Assembly (NCBI GenBank): GCA_029779845.1
Contig: JAKOZT010000061.1
Span: 1 to 64,000, forward strand
Direction: 5' to 3'
DNA: 64,000 bases
Source of the DNA: Pseudomonadota bacterium
GTDB taxonomy: Bacteria; Pseudomonadota; Gammaproteobacteria; Burkholderiales; Burkholderiaceae_C
Shown: positions 24,394 through 35,300 of the stretch, in pieces
Layout: each line of letters starts with the position of its first letter
How positions within the stretch are numbered: position 1 is the first letter of the stretch
Position numbers and translations under genes: made by a program
The notes under the pieces: model-generated
Told to the model about the DNA's origin: nothing
Seen by the model: only the letters and a program-made list of their open reading frames with translations
Database searches by the model: none

Positions 24394-25545
24394 TCAGGCC
24401 GCGGCGCGCTGCCCGGCCGCCGCGATGCGGTCCAGCGCCGCTTCGAGATTGGCCACCGAGCGGTCGACGTGCTGCAGCTTCTCCAGCCCGAACAGCCCGA
24501 GCCGGAAGGTCTTGAAGCCGGCCGGCTCGTCGCACTGCAGCGGCACGCCCGAGGCGCTCTGCACGCCTTCGGCGAGGAACGCCTTGCCGGTGTGCAGGCC
24601 GTCGTCGTCGGTGTAGCTCACCACCACGCCGGGGGCCTGGAAGCCCTCGGCGGCCACGCTCGGGAAGCCGCGCCGCACCAGCATCGCGCGCACCTTGCGG
24701 CCGAGCTCGATCTGCGCGGCGCGCAGCTTCTCGAAGCCGATCGCGCGCGTCTCGACCATCGCGTCGCGCGTCTTCGTCAGCGCGTCGGTGGGCATCGTCG
24801 TGTGGTAGACGTGCGCGCCGCTCTCGTAGGTCTCCATCACCGAGAGCCACTTCTTCAGGTCCAGCGCGAAGCTGCTGCTGGCGGTGGCGTCGATCGCCGC
24901 GCGGGCGCGCTCGCCGAGCATCACGAAGGCGCAGCAGGGCGAGCCGGTCCAGCCCTTCTGCGGCGCGCTGATCAGCACGTCGACGCCGGAGGCCTTCATG
25001 TCGACCCACAGCGCGCCGGAGGCGATGCAGTCGAGCACGAACAGCCCGCCCGCCTCGTGCACCGCGTCGGCCACGGCCTTCAGGTAGTCGTCGGGCAGCA
25101 CCAGACCGGCGGCGGTCTCGACGTGCGGGGCGAATACCACCGCCGGCTTGTCCTTGCGGATCGCGGCGACCACCTCGCCGATGGGCGCCGGCGCGAACGG
25201 CTGCTGGCGGCCGCCGCCCTGCAGCCGGGCCTTCATCACCGCCACCGACGACGCGATGCCGCCCGCCTCGAGGATCTGCGACCAGCGGAAGCTGAACCAG
25301 CCGTTGCGGATCACCAGCACCGGCTTGCCCGCGGCGAACTGGCGCGCGACCGCTTCCATGCCGAAGCTGCCGCTGCCGGGCACGACGATGGCCGAGCGCG
25401 CCTGGTAGGCGTCCTTGAGCACCGAGGCGATGTCGCGCATCACGCCCTGGAACTTGCGCGACATGTGGTTGAGCGCGCGGTCGGTGTAGACCACCGAGTA
25501 TTCGAGCAGGCCGTCGGGGTCGACGTCGGGCAGCAGTCCGGGCAT
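24394..25545 (-). CDS. Class V aminotransferase (alanine-glyoxylate type)
   Basis: A 383-residue PLP enzyme of fold type I, class V. The PLP lysine is Lys197 in SAPQKGWTGSP, and the preceding Asp is in FVLDCIASGALWVD. GSGSFGMEAVARQF near the N-terminus is the phosphate-binding region. It resembles alanine- or serine-glyoxylate aminotransferases, enzymes that form or use glycine, alanine or serine. Its place between fmdB and amiE suggests that it handles an amino compound freed by amide hydrolysis, or recaptures nitrogen, but the substrate is not visible. No class V enzyme is a known fixed part of this pathway. Confidence 0.88.
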   Translation of the reverse strand: MPGLLPDVDPDGLLEYSVVYTDRALNHMSRKFQGVMRDIASVLKDAYQARSAIVVPGSGSFGMEAVARQFAAGKPVLVIRNGWFSFRWSQILEAGGIASSVAVMKARLQGGGRQQPFAPAPIGEVVAAIRKDKPAVVFAPHVETAAGLVLPDDYLKAVADAVHEAGGLFVLDCIASGALWVDMKASGVDVLISAPQKGWTGSPCCAFVMLGERARAAIDATASSSFALDLKKWLSVMETYESGAHVYHTTMPTDALTKTRDAMVETRAIGFEKLRAAQIELGRKVRAMLVRRGFPSVAAEGFQAPGVVVSYTDDDGLHTGKAFLAEGVQSASGVPLQCDEPAGFKTFRLGLFGLEKLQHVDRSVANLEAALDRIAAAGQRAAA

Positions 25546-25639
25546 GTGTTTCTCCGTGCGCGAGCGCGCTTTCTGGCGGATGGGCCGGAAAGCTTAGCAC
25601 TCGGCGCCCGATCCCGGCGCGCCGCGGGGCTACCGCGGA

Positions 25640-25981
25640 TCAGTGGCTGATCATCCAGGGCCGCTTGGACGGAAAGGCCTTGGCGCCGTTGGCAGCGGTG
25701 ACGGTGGCGCCGCGCCGGCCCGGCGAGCAGCAGCCGCAGCCGGCCGGGTGGCGCATGCGCTGGTAGCTGCCCGAGCGCCCGGGCTCGTGGCGCGCCTGCT
25801 CGTTGATGTCCATCGCGCGGCGCGTCTGGCTGCTCAGGCAGGCCAGGCGCGGCATCGCGGTGAAGACGCGCGGCGAGGGCGCGCCGCAGTCCGGGCAGGC
25901 GGCCGGCTCGTCGCGCTGCGCGAAGCGGCGCAGCGCGTCGAAGCCGCCGCAGGACGGACAGGCGTAGTCGTAGGTCGGCAT
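25640..25981 (-). CDS. fmdB: FmdB-family zinc-ribbon protein
   Basis: A 113-residue protein with the FmdB zinc ribbon at its start (MPTYDYACPSCGGF and ACPDCG, two CxxC pairs) and a longer, less conserved tail that contains GCGCC. In Methylophilus methylotrophus FmdB lies beside formamidase and was proposed to regulate the amide operon. The gene follows fmdA by 16 bp, in the same order. It might equally be a metal-handling partner of formamidase. Confidence 0.88.
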   Translation of the reverse strand: MPTYDYACPSCGGFDALRRFAQRDEPAACPDCGAPSPRVFTAMPRLACLSSQTRRAMDINEQARHEPGRSGSYQRMRHPAGCGCCSPGRRGATVTAANGAKAFPSKRPWMISH

Positions 25982-25997
25982 GCGCGGCTCCCGGGGG

Positions 25998-27224
25998 TCA
26001 GAGGTCCGGCGACAAGGGCATGTCGATCTTGCCGTCGAGCATCTTCACCGGGCCGGCGGCGCTCGGGTTGATGTCGAAGTCGAAGATCTGCGTGGGCAGC
26101 CACAGCGTCGCGCAGGCGTTGGGCACGTCCACCACGCCGCTGATGTGGCCCTGCACCGGCGCCGTGCCGAGGATCGAGTAGGCCTGCGCGCCCGAGTAGC
26201 CGAACTTCTTCAGGTACTCGATCGCGTTCAGGCAGGCCTGGCGGTAGGCGACGTTGACGTCCAGGTAGTACTGCTTGCCGCTTTCGTCGACGCTGATGCC
26301 CTCGAAGATCACGTAGTCGTCGTAGACCGGCTTGATCGGGCTGGGCTTGAAGATCGGGTTCTTGATGCCGTACTTGGCCATGCCGTCCTTGATGACGGAG
26401 ACCTTCATGTGCACCCAGCCGGCCATCTCGATGGCGCCGCAGAAGGTGATCTCGCCGTCGCCCTGGCTGAAGTGCAGGTCGCCCACCGACAGGCCGGCGC
26501 CGTCCACGTACACGGGGAAGAAGATCTTCGAGCCGCGCGACAAGTCCTTGATGTCGCAGTTGCCGCCGTGCTCGCGCGGCGGCACGGTGCGCGCGCCGGT
26601 GGCCGCGGCCCGGGCCTTGGCCTCGCCGGTCAGCTTGCCCATGTGGGCGGTGCCGGCGAAGGGCGGGTTGGCCAGGCCGCCGGTGGCGGGGTCGGAATCG
26701 ATCAGCGCCTGCTCGCGCGTGTTCCAGGTCTCCAGCATCTTCGGGTCGGGCAGGCAGCCGATCAGGCCCGGGTGGATCAGGCCGGCGTACTTCACGCCCG
26801 GCACGTGGCGCGAGGTGGTGAACATGCCGTGGAAGTCCCAGATCGACTTCTGCGCCGAGGGGAAGTGGTCGGTGAGGAAGCCGCCGCCGTTCGTCTTGCT
26901 GAAGAAGCCGTTGAAGCCCCACAGGCTGTCCTGCTTGGCGCCGATGTCCAGCAGCTCCACCACCAGCAGGTCGCCGGGCTGCGCGCCCTTCACGCCGACC
27001 GGGCCGCTGAGGTAGTGCACCGTCGTCAGGTCGATGTCGCGCACGTCGTCGGCGCTGTCGTCGTTCTTGATGAAGCCGCCGGTCCAGTCGTAGGTCTCGA
27101 GCACGAAGTCGTCGCCCGGCTTGACCCAGCAGGCCATCGGGATGTCCGGGTGCCAGCGGTTGTGCACCATCTCGTTGGTGGGCGCGGGCTTGGAGAGGTC
27201 GACCTTGATCAGGGTGTCGGGCAT
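25998..27224 (-). CDS. fmdA: Formamidase, acetamidase/formamidase family
   Basis: A 408-residue enzyme that hydrolyses formamide to formate and ammonia, unrelated to AmiE. Family sequence is clear: NRWHPDIPMACWVKPGDDF, GPVGVKGAQPGDLLVVELLD, HPGLIGCLPDP, REHGGNCDIKDL, VGDLHFSQGDGEI. This length is usual. It follows the ATPase genes of the amide transporter by 31 bp and is followed by fmdB, as in the Methylophilus fmd operon. With AmiE it gives the cell two amide hydrolases of distinct folds. Confidence 0.95.
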   Translation of the reverse strand: MPDTLIKVDLSKPAPTNEMVHNRWHPDIPMACWVKPGDDFVLETYDWTGGFIKNDDSADDVRDIDLTTVHYLSGPVGVKGAQPGDLLVVELLDIGAKQDSLWGFNGFFSKTNGGGFLTDHFPSAQKSIWDFHGMFTTSRHVPGVKYAGLIHPGLIGCLPDPKMLETWNTREQALIDSDPATGGLANPPFAGTAHMGKLTGEAKARAAATGARTVPPREHGGNCDIKDLSRGSKIFFPVYVDGAGLSVGDLHFSQGDGEITFCGAIEMAGWVHMKVSVIKDGMAKYGIKNPIFKPSPIKPVYDDYVIFEGISVDESGKQYYLDVNVAYRQACLNAIEYLKKFGYSGAQAYSILGTAPVQGHISGVVDVPNACATLWLPTQIFDFDINPSAAGPVKMLDGKIDMPLSPDL

Positions 27225-27255
27225 GGCGTGGCTCCTTCGTGGATGAAGTCGTGGG

Positions 27256-27945
27256 TCAGACGGAGAGGTACTGCTTGATGTGCGCGGCGTCGGTGTCGGC
27301 GCGGCTCGTCTCGTGCACCAGGCGGCCGCCTTCGATGACGAACAGGCGGTCGGCCACGTCCATCGCGAAGCTCAGCACCTGCTCGGAGACGACGATCGAG
27401 ATGTCGCGCAGCCTGCGGATCTCGTTGAGGGCCTTCGCGATGTCCTTGATGATGGACGGCTGGATGCCCTCGGTGGGCTCGTCGAGCAGCAGCACCTTCG
27501 GCTCGGTGACGAGCGCGCGCGCGATCGCGAGCTGCTGCTGCTGGCCGCCGGAGAGGTTGCCGCCCTTGCGGCGCCGCATGTCCCACAGCACCGGGAAGAG
27601 CGCGAAGATCTCCTCGGGGATCTTCTTGACCCTGGCGTTCTCCAGCCCGGTTTGGATGTTCTCCTCGACCGACAGCGTCGGGAAGATCATGCGGCCCTGC
27701 GGCACGTAGGCGATGCCCTTGGCGACGCGGCGCCAGCTCTCGTCGCGGGTCACGTCCTGGCCGGCCACGCTGACCGAGCCGCTCCTGGCGGGCAGCACGC
27801 CCATCAGGCTCTTGAACAGCGTGGTCTTGCCCATGCCGTTGCGGCCCATGATGGCCACGGTCTCCTTGGGCGCGGCCTCGAACGAGACGCCGTGCAGCGC
27901 CTCGCTCTGCCCGTAGGCGACGAACAGATCCTTCACGCTCAGCAT
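27256..27945 (-). CDS. Urea/short-chain amide ABC transporter ATPase (UrtE/FmdF-like)
   Basis: A 229-residue LivF-class ATPase. Walker A is GRNGMGKTT, the Q-loop is IAYVPQGRMIFPTLS, the signature is LSGGQQQQL and Walker B is LLLLDEPTEGIQP with VSEQ at the switch. The GMGKT form and short length agree with UrtE. It is the fifth gene of the transporter and directly precedes fmdA, which argues for amides rather than only urea as substrates. Confidence 0.92.
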   Translation of the reverse strand: MLSVKDLFVAYGQSEALHGVSFEAAPKETVAIMGRNGMGKTTLFKSLMGVLPARSGSVSVAGQDVTRDESWRRVAKGIAYVPQGRMIFPTLSVEENIQTGLENARVKKIPEEIFALFPVLWDMRRRKGGNLSGGQQQQLAIARALVTEPKVLLLDEPTEGIQPSIIKDIAKALNEIRRLRDISIVVSEQVLSFAMDVADRLFVIEGGRLVHETSRADTDAAHIKQYLSV

Positions 27946-27955
27946 GGCGTTCTCC

Positions 27956-28698
<743 letters not shown>

Positions 28699-28702
<4 letters not shown>

Positions 28703-29925
28703 GACTGCCCCCCGGCCGGCGAGTACTCCGGCCGACCCCCCGAGGGGGTGCGGGCCGGCTTGGGACGGCCCGGCGCCCGGCCCGCCGCTGCCTCCGGATA
28801 GGCCGCCTGCGCAGCGGCCACGTCGTCCCTGATCTGCCTGCGCTGCGCCTGGCGCGCGCGCCACCACGGCTTGAGCTTGTTCTCCACCAGGCCGGCCAGG
28901 CCGTCGGGGAAGGCCATCGTCACGCCGATGAACAGCGCGGCCATCAGGAACAGCCACAGGTCGGGGAAGCTCTCGGAGAACACCGTCTTGCCCCAGTTCA
29001 CCAGCAGCGCGCCGAACACCGCGCCGACCAGGCTCATGCGCCCGCCCACCGCGGCGAAGATGACCATCTCGATGGACGGCACGATGCCGACGAAGGACGG
29101 CGACATGAATCCCACCTGCAGCGAGAACATCGCGCCGCCGATGCCCGCCAGCGCGGCGGCCAGGCAGTAGGCGGCCACCTTGAACATCGCCACGTCGTAG
29201 CCGGAGAAGCGCACGCGGTCCTCCTTGTCGCGCATCGCCAGCAGCAGCGTGCCGAACTTGCTGTGCTGGATCCAGGCGCAGCCGGCGATGGACAGCAGCA
29301 GCGTGATCGAGCAGACGTAGTAGAGGATGGTCTTCGCCGAGTCGGTGCGGATGTCCCAGCCGAGCAGCGTCTTCAGGTCGGTCATGCCGTTGACGCCGCC
29401 GGTGTAGCCCTGCTGGCCGATGATCAGCACGGTGAGGATCAGCGCCACCGCCTGCGTGATGATCGCGAAGTACACGCCGCCGACGCGCCGCTTGAACATC
29501 GCGAAGCCGATCACGAAGGCCAGCAGCGCGGGCACCGCCACCACCGCGATCAGCGTGAAGGGCAGGCTCTTGAAGGGCACCCAGAACCACGGCAGCGCGG
29601 TGAGCTGATTCCAGTCCATGAAGTCCGGGATGCCGGGCGTGGACTGGATCGCGGTGCTCGCGGGATCGCTCGCCTCGAGCTTGAGGAACATCGCCATCGC
29701 GTAGCCGCCCAGGCCGAAGAACACGCCCTGGCCGAGGCTGAGCACGCCGCCCCAGCCCCACAGCATCACCAGCCCGACGGCGACGAAGGCGTAGGTGAGG
29801 TACTTGCCCACCAGGTTGAGCCGGAAGGCATCCAGCGTGAGCGGCAGCACCGCCAGCAGCAGCACCGCGAGGATCACCGTGCTGCCCACGCCGGGACGGG
29901 CGAGCCAGGTCTTGAATCGATTCAT
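28699..29925 (-). CDS. Urea/short-chain amide ABC transporter permease (UrtC-like)
   Basis: A 408-residue LivM-class permease. Its ten or so helices occupy residues 20-365, with GWGGVLSLGQGVFFGLGGYAM and the UrtC-type sequence GYTGGVNGMTDL. The last 40 residues are a Pro/Gly/Arg-rich tail without family similarity, encoded by three consecutive DNA hairpins (28713-28771), so part of the C-terminus looks added by a repeat insertion. The ATG at 29925 has GGAG upstream. Confidence 0.92.
28713..28771. repeat. Three tandem hairpins (REP-like) inside the permease 3' end
   Basis: Arms are 28713-28719/28728-28734, 28735-28740/28744-28749 and 28752-28757/28766-28771, all perfect complements. They lie within the last codons of the UrtC-like permease gene and encode about residues 385-404. 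GC-rich three-hairpin repeats of this form look like dispersed REP sequences. Confidence 0.75.
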
Positions 29926-29956
29926 GCGCAATCTCCGGGACGGTTCGGCAATCGGC

Positions 29957-30871
29957 TCAGCGGCGCACCTTGGCGGCGAACAGGCCCTGCGGCCGCAGCA
30001 TCAGGATCAGGACGATCAGCGACAGCGTCAGCACCTTGGCCATCGAGCCGCTCAGGAAGAACTCGCTGATCGACTGCGTCTGCGCGATGCCGAAGGCCGA
30101 GGCCACGGTGCCCAGCAGGCTGGCGGCGCCGCCGAAGGTGACGACCAGGAAGGCGTCGACGATGTACAGCGAGCCGGAGGTCGGCCCGGTCGAGCCGATG
30201 GTGGTGAAGGCCGCGCCGGCGATGCCGGCGATGCCGCAGCCGATCGCGAAGGTGAGGCGGTCGGTCTTGCTGGTGTTGATGCCGATGGCGTTGGCCATCA
30301 TGCGGTTGCTCACCGTGGCGCGCACGCGCAGGCCCCAGCGGCTGCGGTACATCGCGATCATCACGCCGGCGGTCACCAGCGCGGTGAGCGCGAGCACGAA
30401 CAGGCCGTTGATCGGGATGTCCAGGCCCTCGGCCGGGCTCCAGGAGCCGAGCAGCCAGTCGGGCAGCGTCGGGCTCACCTCCTTCGGGCCGATGCCGGAG
30501 CGGAACACCTGCTGGATGCCCAGGCTCAGGCCCCAGGTGGCCAGCAGCGTGTCCAGCGGCCGCTTGTAGAGGTGGCGGATCAGCGCCCATTCCACCACCC
30601 AGCCGGCGATGAAGGCCAGCACGAAGGCGACCCCGATGGCCACTGGGAAGTAGTAGGGAATGAAGCCCGGCGCGAACTTCTCCGACAGCGTCGAGCCGAG
30701 GAAGATGGTGTAGGCGCCGATCGTCATGAACTCGCCGTGAGCCATGTTGATCACGCCCATCTGGCCGAAGATGATGGCCAGCCCCAGGCCCATCAGCAGC
30801 AGCACCGAGAACAGGCTCAGCCCGGCGAAACCCTGCATCAGGGCGATGTTGAGCATTTCCGAGAAGTTCAC
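29957..30871 (-). CDS. Urea/short-chain amide ABC transporter permease (UrtB-like)
   Basis: A 304-residue LivH-class permease with eight predicted helices. GLGLAIIFGQMGVINMAHGE is the family signature, and LATWGLSLGIQQVFRSGIG is typical of UrtB. A GTG start at 30871 is preferred over ATG at 30856, because AGGAG lies 7 bases before the GTG. It is the second gene of the transporter, 26 bp after the binding protein. E. coli-type UrtB is longer at the N-terminus; this one lacks that periplasmic extension. Confidence 0.92.
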   Translation of the reverse strand: MNFSEMLNIALMQGFAGLSLFSVLLLMGLGLAIIFGQMGVINMAHGEFMTIGAYTIFLGSTLSEKFAPGFIPYYFPVAIGVAFVLAFIAGWVVEWALIRHLYKRPLDTLLATWGLSLGIQQVFRSGIGPKEVSPTLPDWLLGSWSPAEGLDIPINGLFVLALTALVTAGVMIAMYRSRWGLRVRATVSNRMMANAIGINTSKTDRLTFAIGCGIAGIAGAAFTTIGSTGPTSGSLYIVDAFLVVTFGGAASLLGTVASAFGIAQTQSISEFFLSGSMAKVLTLSLIVLILMLRPQGLFAAKVRR

Positions 30872-30897
30872 GATGCCGCTCCTGACGTGGCCGCCGG

Positions 30898-32157
30898 TTA
30901 CTGGTAGCCCTTGGGGAAGGGGTTCGGCTCGATCAGCTCGGCCGACTCGGCCACCACCTTGAAGCTGCCGTCGGGCTGGCCCTGCGCGATGCGCGCCTTG
31001 CTGTAGAGGTGGTGGTTGGCGTGCACCTTCACGTAGCCTTCCGGCGCCGTCTTCAGCTCGATGCCGGGCGAGGCGGCGACCACCTTGTCGACGTCGAAGC
31101 TGCCGGCCTTCTCGACCGCCGCCTTCCACAGCCAGGGGCCGAGGTAGCCGGCCTGCGTCACGTCGCCGATCACCGCGTCCTTGCCGTACTTGGCCTTGAA
31201 GGCCGCGACGAACTTCTTGTTGTTCTCGTTGTCGAGCGTCTGGAAGTACTTCATCGACGAGTAGAAGCCGGCGAAGTTCTCGCCGCCCACGCCGGTCATC
31301 TCGTCTTCCGTCACCGACAGCGTCAGCAGGAACTGCTTGTCGCCGGTGATGCCGGCGGCCTTGAGCTGCTTGTAGAACGCGACGTTGGAGCCGCCCACCA
31401 CCGCGCAGAAGATGCAGTCGGGCTTGGCGACCTTGATCTTGTTGATCAGCGAGTTGAAGTTGGTGTTGCCCAGCGGGTAGTACTCCTCGCCGACCACCTT
31501 GCCGAGCTTGCCGACAGTCTCGATGTGCTTGCGCGCGATCTTCATCGAGGTGCGCGGCCAGATGTAGTCGGAGCCGACCAGGAAGAAGGTCTTGGCCTTC
31601 TTCTCCTTGGCGCCCCAGTCCAGGCCCCAGATGATCTGCTGGGTGGCTTCCTGGCCGGTGTAGATGACGTTCTTGCTCTGCTCCAGGCCTTCGTAGAATG
31701 TCGGGTAGTACAGCAGGCCGTTCTCCTTCTCGAAGATCGGCAGCACCGCCTTGCGCGAGGCGCTGGTCCAGCAGCCGAACACGGCGGCCACGTGGTCGTT
31801 GACGAGCAGCTTCTTGCTCTTCTCGGCGAAGGTCGGCCAGTCGGAGGCGCCGTCTTCCTTGATGACCTTGATCTTGCGGCCGAGCACGCCGCCCATCGCG
31901 TTGATCTGGTCGATGGCGAGCTGTTCGGCCTGGATCGAGCCGGTCTCGGAGATCGCCATCGTGCCGGTGGCCGAGTGCAGCTGGCCGACGATGACCTCGG
32001 TGTCGGTGATCGCCAGCTTGGTGGTGTTCACCTTCGCGGTGGGAAACTGCTGGGCCAGCGCCCAGGCCGGCAGCCCGGCCAGCGGAAAGGCTGCCGCGCC
32101 CTGCAGCAGGCGGCGGCGCTGCAGGGATTTCTGATCGAGGTCTTGGTCACGGGACAT
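30898..32157 (-). CDS. Urea/short-chain amide binding protein (UrtA/FmdD-like)
   Basis: A 419-residue periplasmic binding protein of the UrtA/FmdD/AmiC group. QRRRLLQGAAAFPLAGLPAW is a twin-arginine-like signal with cleavage near ALAQQF. FGCWTSASRKAVLPIFEKEN and YTGQEATQQIIWG are diagnostic of the urea/amide subgroup within Peripla_BP_5. It is the first gene of the operon. AGGAGA lies upstream of the ATG at 32157. The neighbours formamidase and amidase support short-chain amides and urea as ligands. Confidence 0.94.
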   Translation of the reverse strand: MSRDQDLDQKSLQRRRLLQGAAAFPLAGLPAWALAQQFPTAKVNTTKLAITDTEVIVGQLHSATGTMAISETGSIQAEQLAIDQINAMGGVLGRKIKVIKEDGASDWPTFAEKSKKLLVNDHVAAVFGCWTSASRKAVLPIFEKENGLLYYPTFYEGLEQSKNVIYTGQEATQQIIWGLDWGAKEKKAKTFFLVGSDYIWPRTSMKIARKHIETVGKLGKVVGEEYYPLGNTNFNSLINKIKVAKPDCIFCAVVGGSNVAFYKQLKAAGITGDKQFLLTLSVTEDEMTGVGGENFAGFYSSMKYFQTLDNENNKKFVAAFKAKYGKDAVIGDVTQAGYLGPWLWKAAVEKAGSFDVDKVVAASPGIELKTAPEGYVKVHANHHLYSKARIAQGQPDGSFKVVAESAELIEPNPFPKGYQ

Positions 32158-32268
32158 TCGGCTCTCCTGACGGTTGGGTGATGGATCCTTGCGGCGGGCA
32201 CCAACGCTGTGCGGCGTTGCTGCACTGCGGCATGGCGCAAAGGTAGGAGAGGGCGCGCGCATCCCGAA

Positions 32269-32284
32269 TACGTCATTCGACGTA
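32269..32284. promoter_or_regulatory. Palindrome TACGT-N6-ACGTA between transporter and kinase genes
   Basis: The second copy of the palindrome also found upstream of amiE. It lies 112 bp before the binding-protein gene and 91 bp before the kinase start, in the 217-bp divergent intergenic region. It could control both directions. Two strong hairpins follow on the kinase side (32285-32308 and 32320-32340, the latter with 8-bp perfect arms), possibly in the kinase mRNA leader. Confidence 0.65.
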
Positions 32285-32374
32285 GCGCCGCGCGCCGGTG
32301 CGGCGCGCAGCATCGCTGGACCGCTTCTTGCAGAAGCGGTGAGCGCGCCGCCCGCGAGATTCCCGAGGTTCCGC

Positions 32375-35300
32375 TTGACCACCGCCCCGCAGAAGATCTT
32401 CCGCATCCGCCGCGACTACAACAGCTGGGTCGCCGACGAGACGCTGGAGGACTACGCGTTGCGCTACACGCCGCGGCACTTCCGCAAGTGGAGCGAGTTC
32501 CGCGTCGCCAACACCGCGTTCGGCGCCACCTCGTTCCTGGCGCTGGAGGCCATCGGCGGCGCGATCGCGCTGAGCTACGGCTTCACCAACGCGCTGTGGG
32601 CCATCCTCGTGGTCGGCCTGATCGTCTTCCTCACCGGGCTGCCGATCAGCTACTACGCCGCCAGGCACGGCCTGGACATGGACCTGCTCACGCGCGGCGC
32701 CGGCTTCGGCTACCTCGGCTCGACGCTCACCTCGCTGATCTACGCGAGCTTCACCTTCATCTTCTTCGCGCTCGAGGCGGCCATCCTCGCGCTGGCGCTG
32801 AACATGGCCAGCGGCTGGCCGATGTGGGTGTGCTACCTGATCGCCTCGCTTGGCGTGGTGCCGCTGGTGATGTACGGCGTCACGCTGATCTCGCGGCTGC
32901 AGCTGTGGACGCAGCCCGTGTGGATCGTGCTGTGGCTGCTGCCCTATGCCGCGGTGGCGCTGCAGGAGCCGGCCAAGTTCGCCGAGTTCACCACGCTGGC
33001 CGGGCGCGTCTCGGGCAGCGCGGGCTTCGACGCGCTGATGTTCGCCTCCGCCGCGACGGTGGCCTTCTCGCTGGTGGTGCAGATCGGCGAGCAGGTCGAC
33101 TACCTGCGCTTCCTGCCCGAGAAGACGCGCGCCAATCGCTGGCGCTGGTGGGGCGCGGTGCTGGTGGCCGGGCCCGGCTGGGTGGTGCCGGGCATGGCCA
33201 AGATGCTCGGCGGCGCCTTCCTCGCCTTCCTCGTGTTGCAGCACGAGATCCCCGGCGACAAGGCGATCGAGCCGACGCACATGTACCAGGCCGGCTACGC
33301 CTACCTGCTGTCCGACGCGCGCTGGGTGCTCGCGCTCACCGTGCTGTTCGTGGTCGTCTCGCAGGTGAAGATCAACCTCACCAACGCCTACGCCGGCTCC
33401 CTGGCCTGGTCGAACTTCTTTGCGCGGCTCACGCACAGCCACCCGGGGCGCGTCGTGTGGCTGGTCTTCAACGTGCTGATCGCCGTGCTGCTGATGACGC
33501 TGGGCGTGTTCGGCGCGCTCGAGAGCGTGCTCGGCCTGTACAGCAACGTCGCGATCGCGTGGGTCGGCGCGCTGGTGGCCGACCTCGTCGTCAACAAGCC
33601 GCTGGGCTGGAGCCCGAAGCACGTCGAGTTCAAGCGCGCGCACCTGTACGACATCAACCCGGTGGGCATGGGCGCGATGCTGTTCGCCGCGGCGCTGTCG
33701 ATGCTCGCCTACACCGGCGCGCTCGGGCCGGCGGCGCAGGCCGGCTCGCCCTTCATCGCGCTGGCCGCCTCGCTCGCCGCCGCGCCGCTGATCGCCTGGT
33801 GGACGCGCGGCCGCTGGTACCAGGCGCGCGAGCCGGCGCCGCTGTGGAAGCCCGGCGAGATCGTGCGCTGCGCGGTGTGCGAGAACCGCTTCGAGTCGGA
33901 GGACATGGCGCACTGCCCGGCCTACGGCGCGCCGATCTGCTCGCTGTGCTGCACGCTCGAGTCGCGCTGCCACGACCGCTGCAAGACCGACGCGCGCGCC
34001 GCCGACCAGGTGCGCGTGCTGCTGGCCGCGCTGCTGCCGCGGCGCTTCAGCGAGGCGGTGAACTTCCGCGTCGCGCACTACCTCGTCGTGCTGGTCTCGC
34101 TGATCGCGCTGCTCGGCGCGATCCTCGGCGTGGTCTACGAGCAGCAGGCCGCGCTGCACCCGGTCGTGAGCGAAGGCCTGCGGCAGCCCTTCCTGCAGTC
34201 CTTCGCGCTGCTCTCGCTGGTGGCCGCGGTGGGCGCCTGGTGGATCGTGCTGGGCAGCGAGAGCCGCCAGATGGCCGAGGACGAATCGAACCGCCAGAAC
34301 CTGCTGCTGACGCGCGAGATCGACGCGCACCGCCGCACCGACGCCGAACTGCAGCGCGCCAAGGACATCGCCGAGGCCGCCAACCAGGCCAAGACGCGCT
34401 ACGTGACCGGCATGACGCACGAGCTGCGCACGCCGCTGAACGGCATCCTCGGCTACACGCAGATCCTGCTCAAGGACGAGCGCCTGCACGGCGAGCCGCG
34501 CCTGGCGGTGGACACCATCCGGCGCAGCGGCGAGCACCTGCACGGGCTGATCGACGGCCTGCTCGACCTGGCGCGCATCGAAGCCGGCAAGCTGCGCCTG
34601 GACATCGCGCCGATGTCGATGCAGGAGCTCCTCGACGACATCGTCGGCATGGTGGCGCCGCAGGCGGCCGCCAAGGGCCTGTCCTTCGAGCTGAAGACCG
34701 ACGGGCGCGTGCCGGGCTACGTGCGCGCCGATGCGCGGCGCCTGCGCCAGATCCTCGTCAACCTGCTCGGCAACGCGGTGCGCTTCACCGACAAGGGCGG
34801 CATCGTGCTGCGCATCGACCACAGCCGCGAGGTGGCGCGCTTCGAGGTGATCGACAGCGGCATCGGCATCGCCGAGCAGGACCTCGAGCGCATCTTCCTG
34901 CCCTTCGAGCGCGGCAGCGCCGGGCGGCGCAGCGGCGAGCCCGGCACCGGCCTCGGGCTGACGATCACGCACCTGCTCACCCAGCTGATGGGCGGTGAGC
35001 TGACGGTGAAGAGCGCGCCCGGCGCGGGCAGCACCTTCACCGTGCGGCTCTACCTCGCCGAGACGGGCGACGCGCCGGCCTCGCGCGGCGTGCCGCGCCG
35101 GCCGGTGAGCGGCTACATCGGCGCGCGGCGCACGCTGCTGGTCGTCGACGACCAGCCCACGCAGCGCCAGATGCTCGCCGGCATGCTGCTGCCGCTGGGC
35201 TTTCGCATCCGCGAGGCGGCCAGCGGCACGGAATGCCTGCAGAGCGTGGCCGAGCTGCGGCCCGATGCGGTGCTGCTGGACATCACGATGGACGACCTCG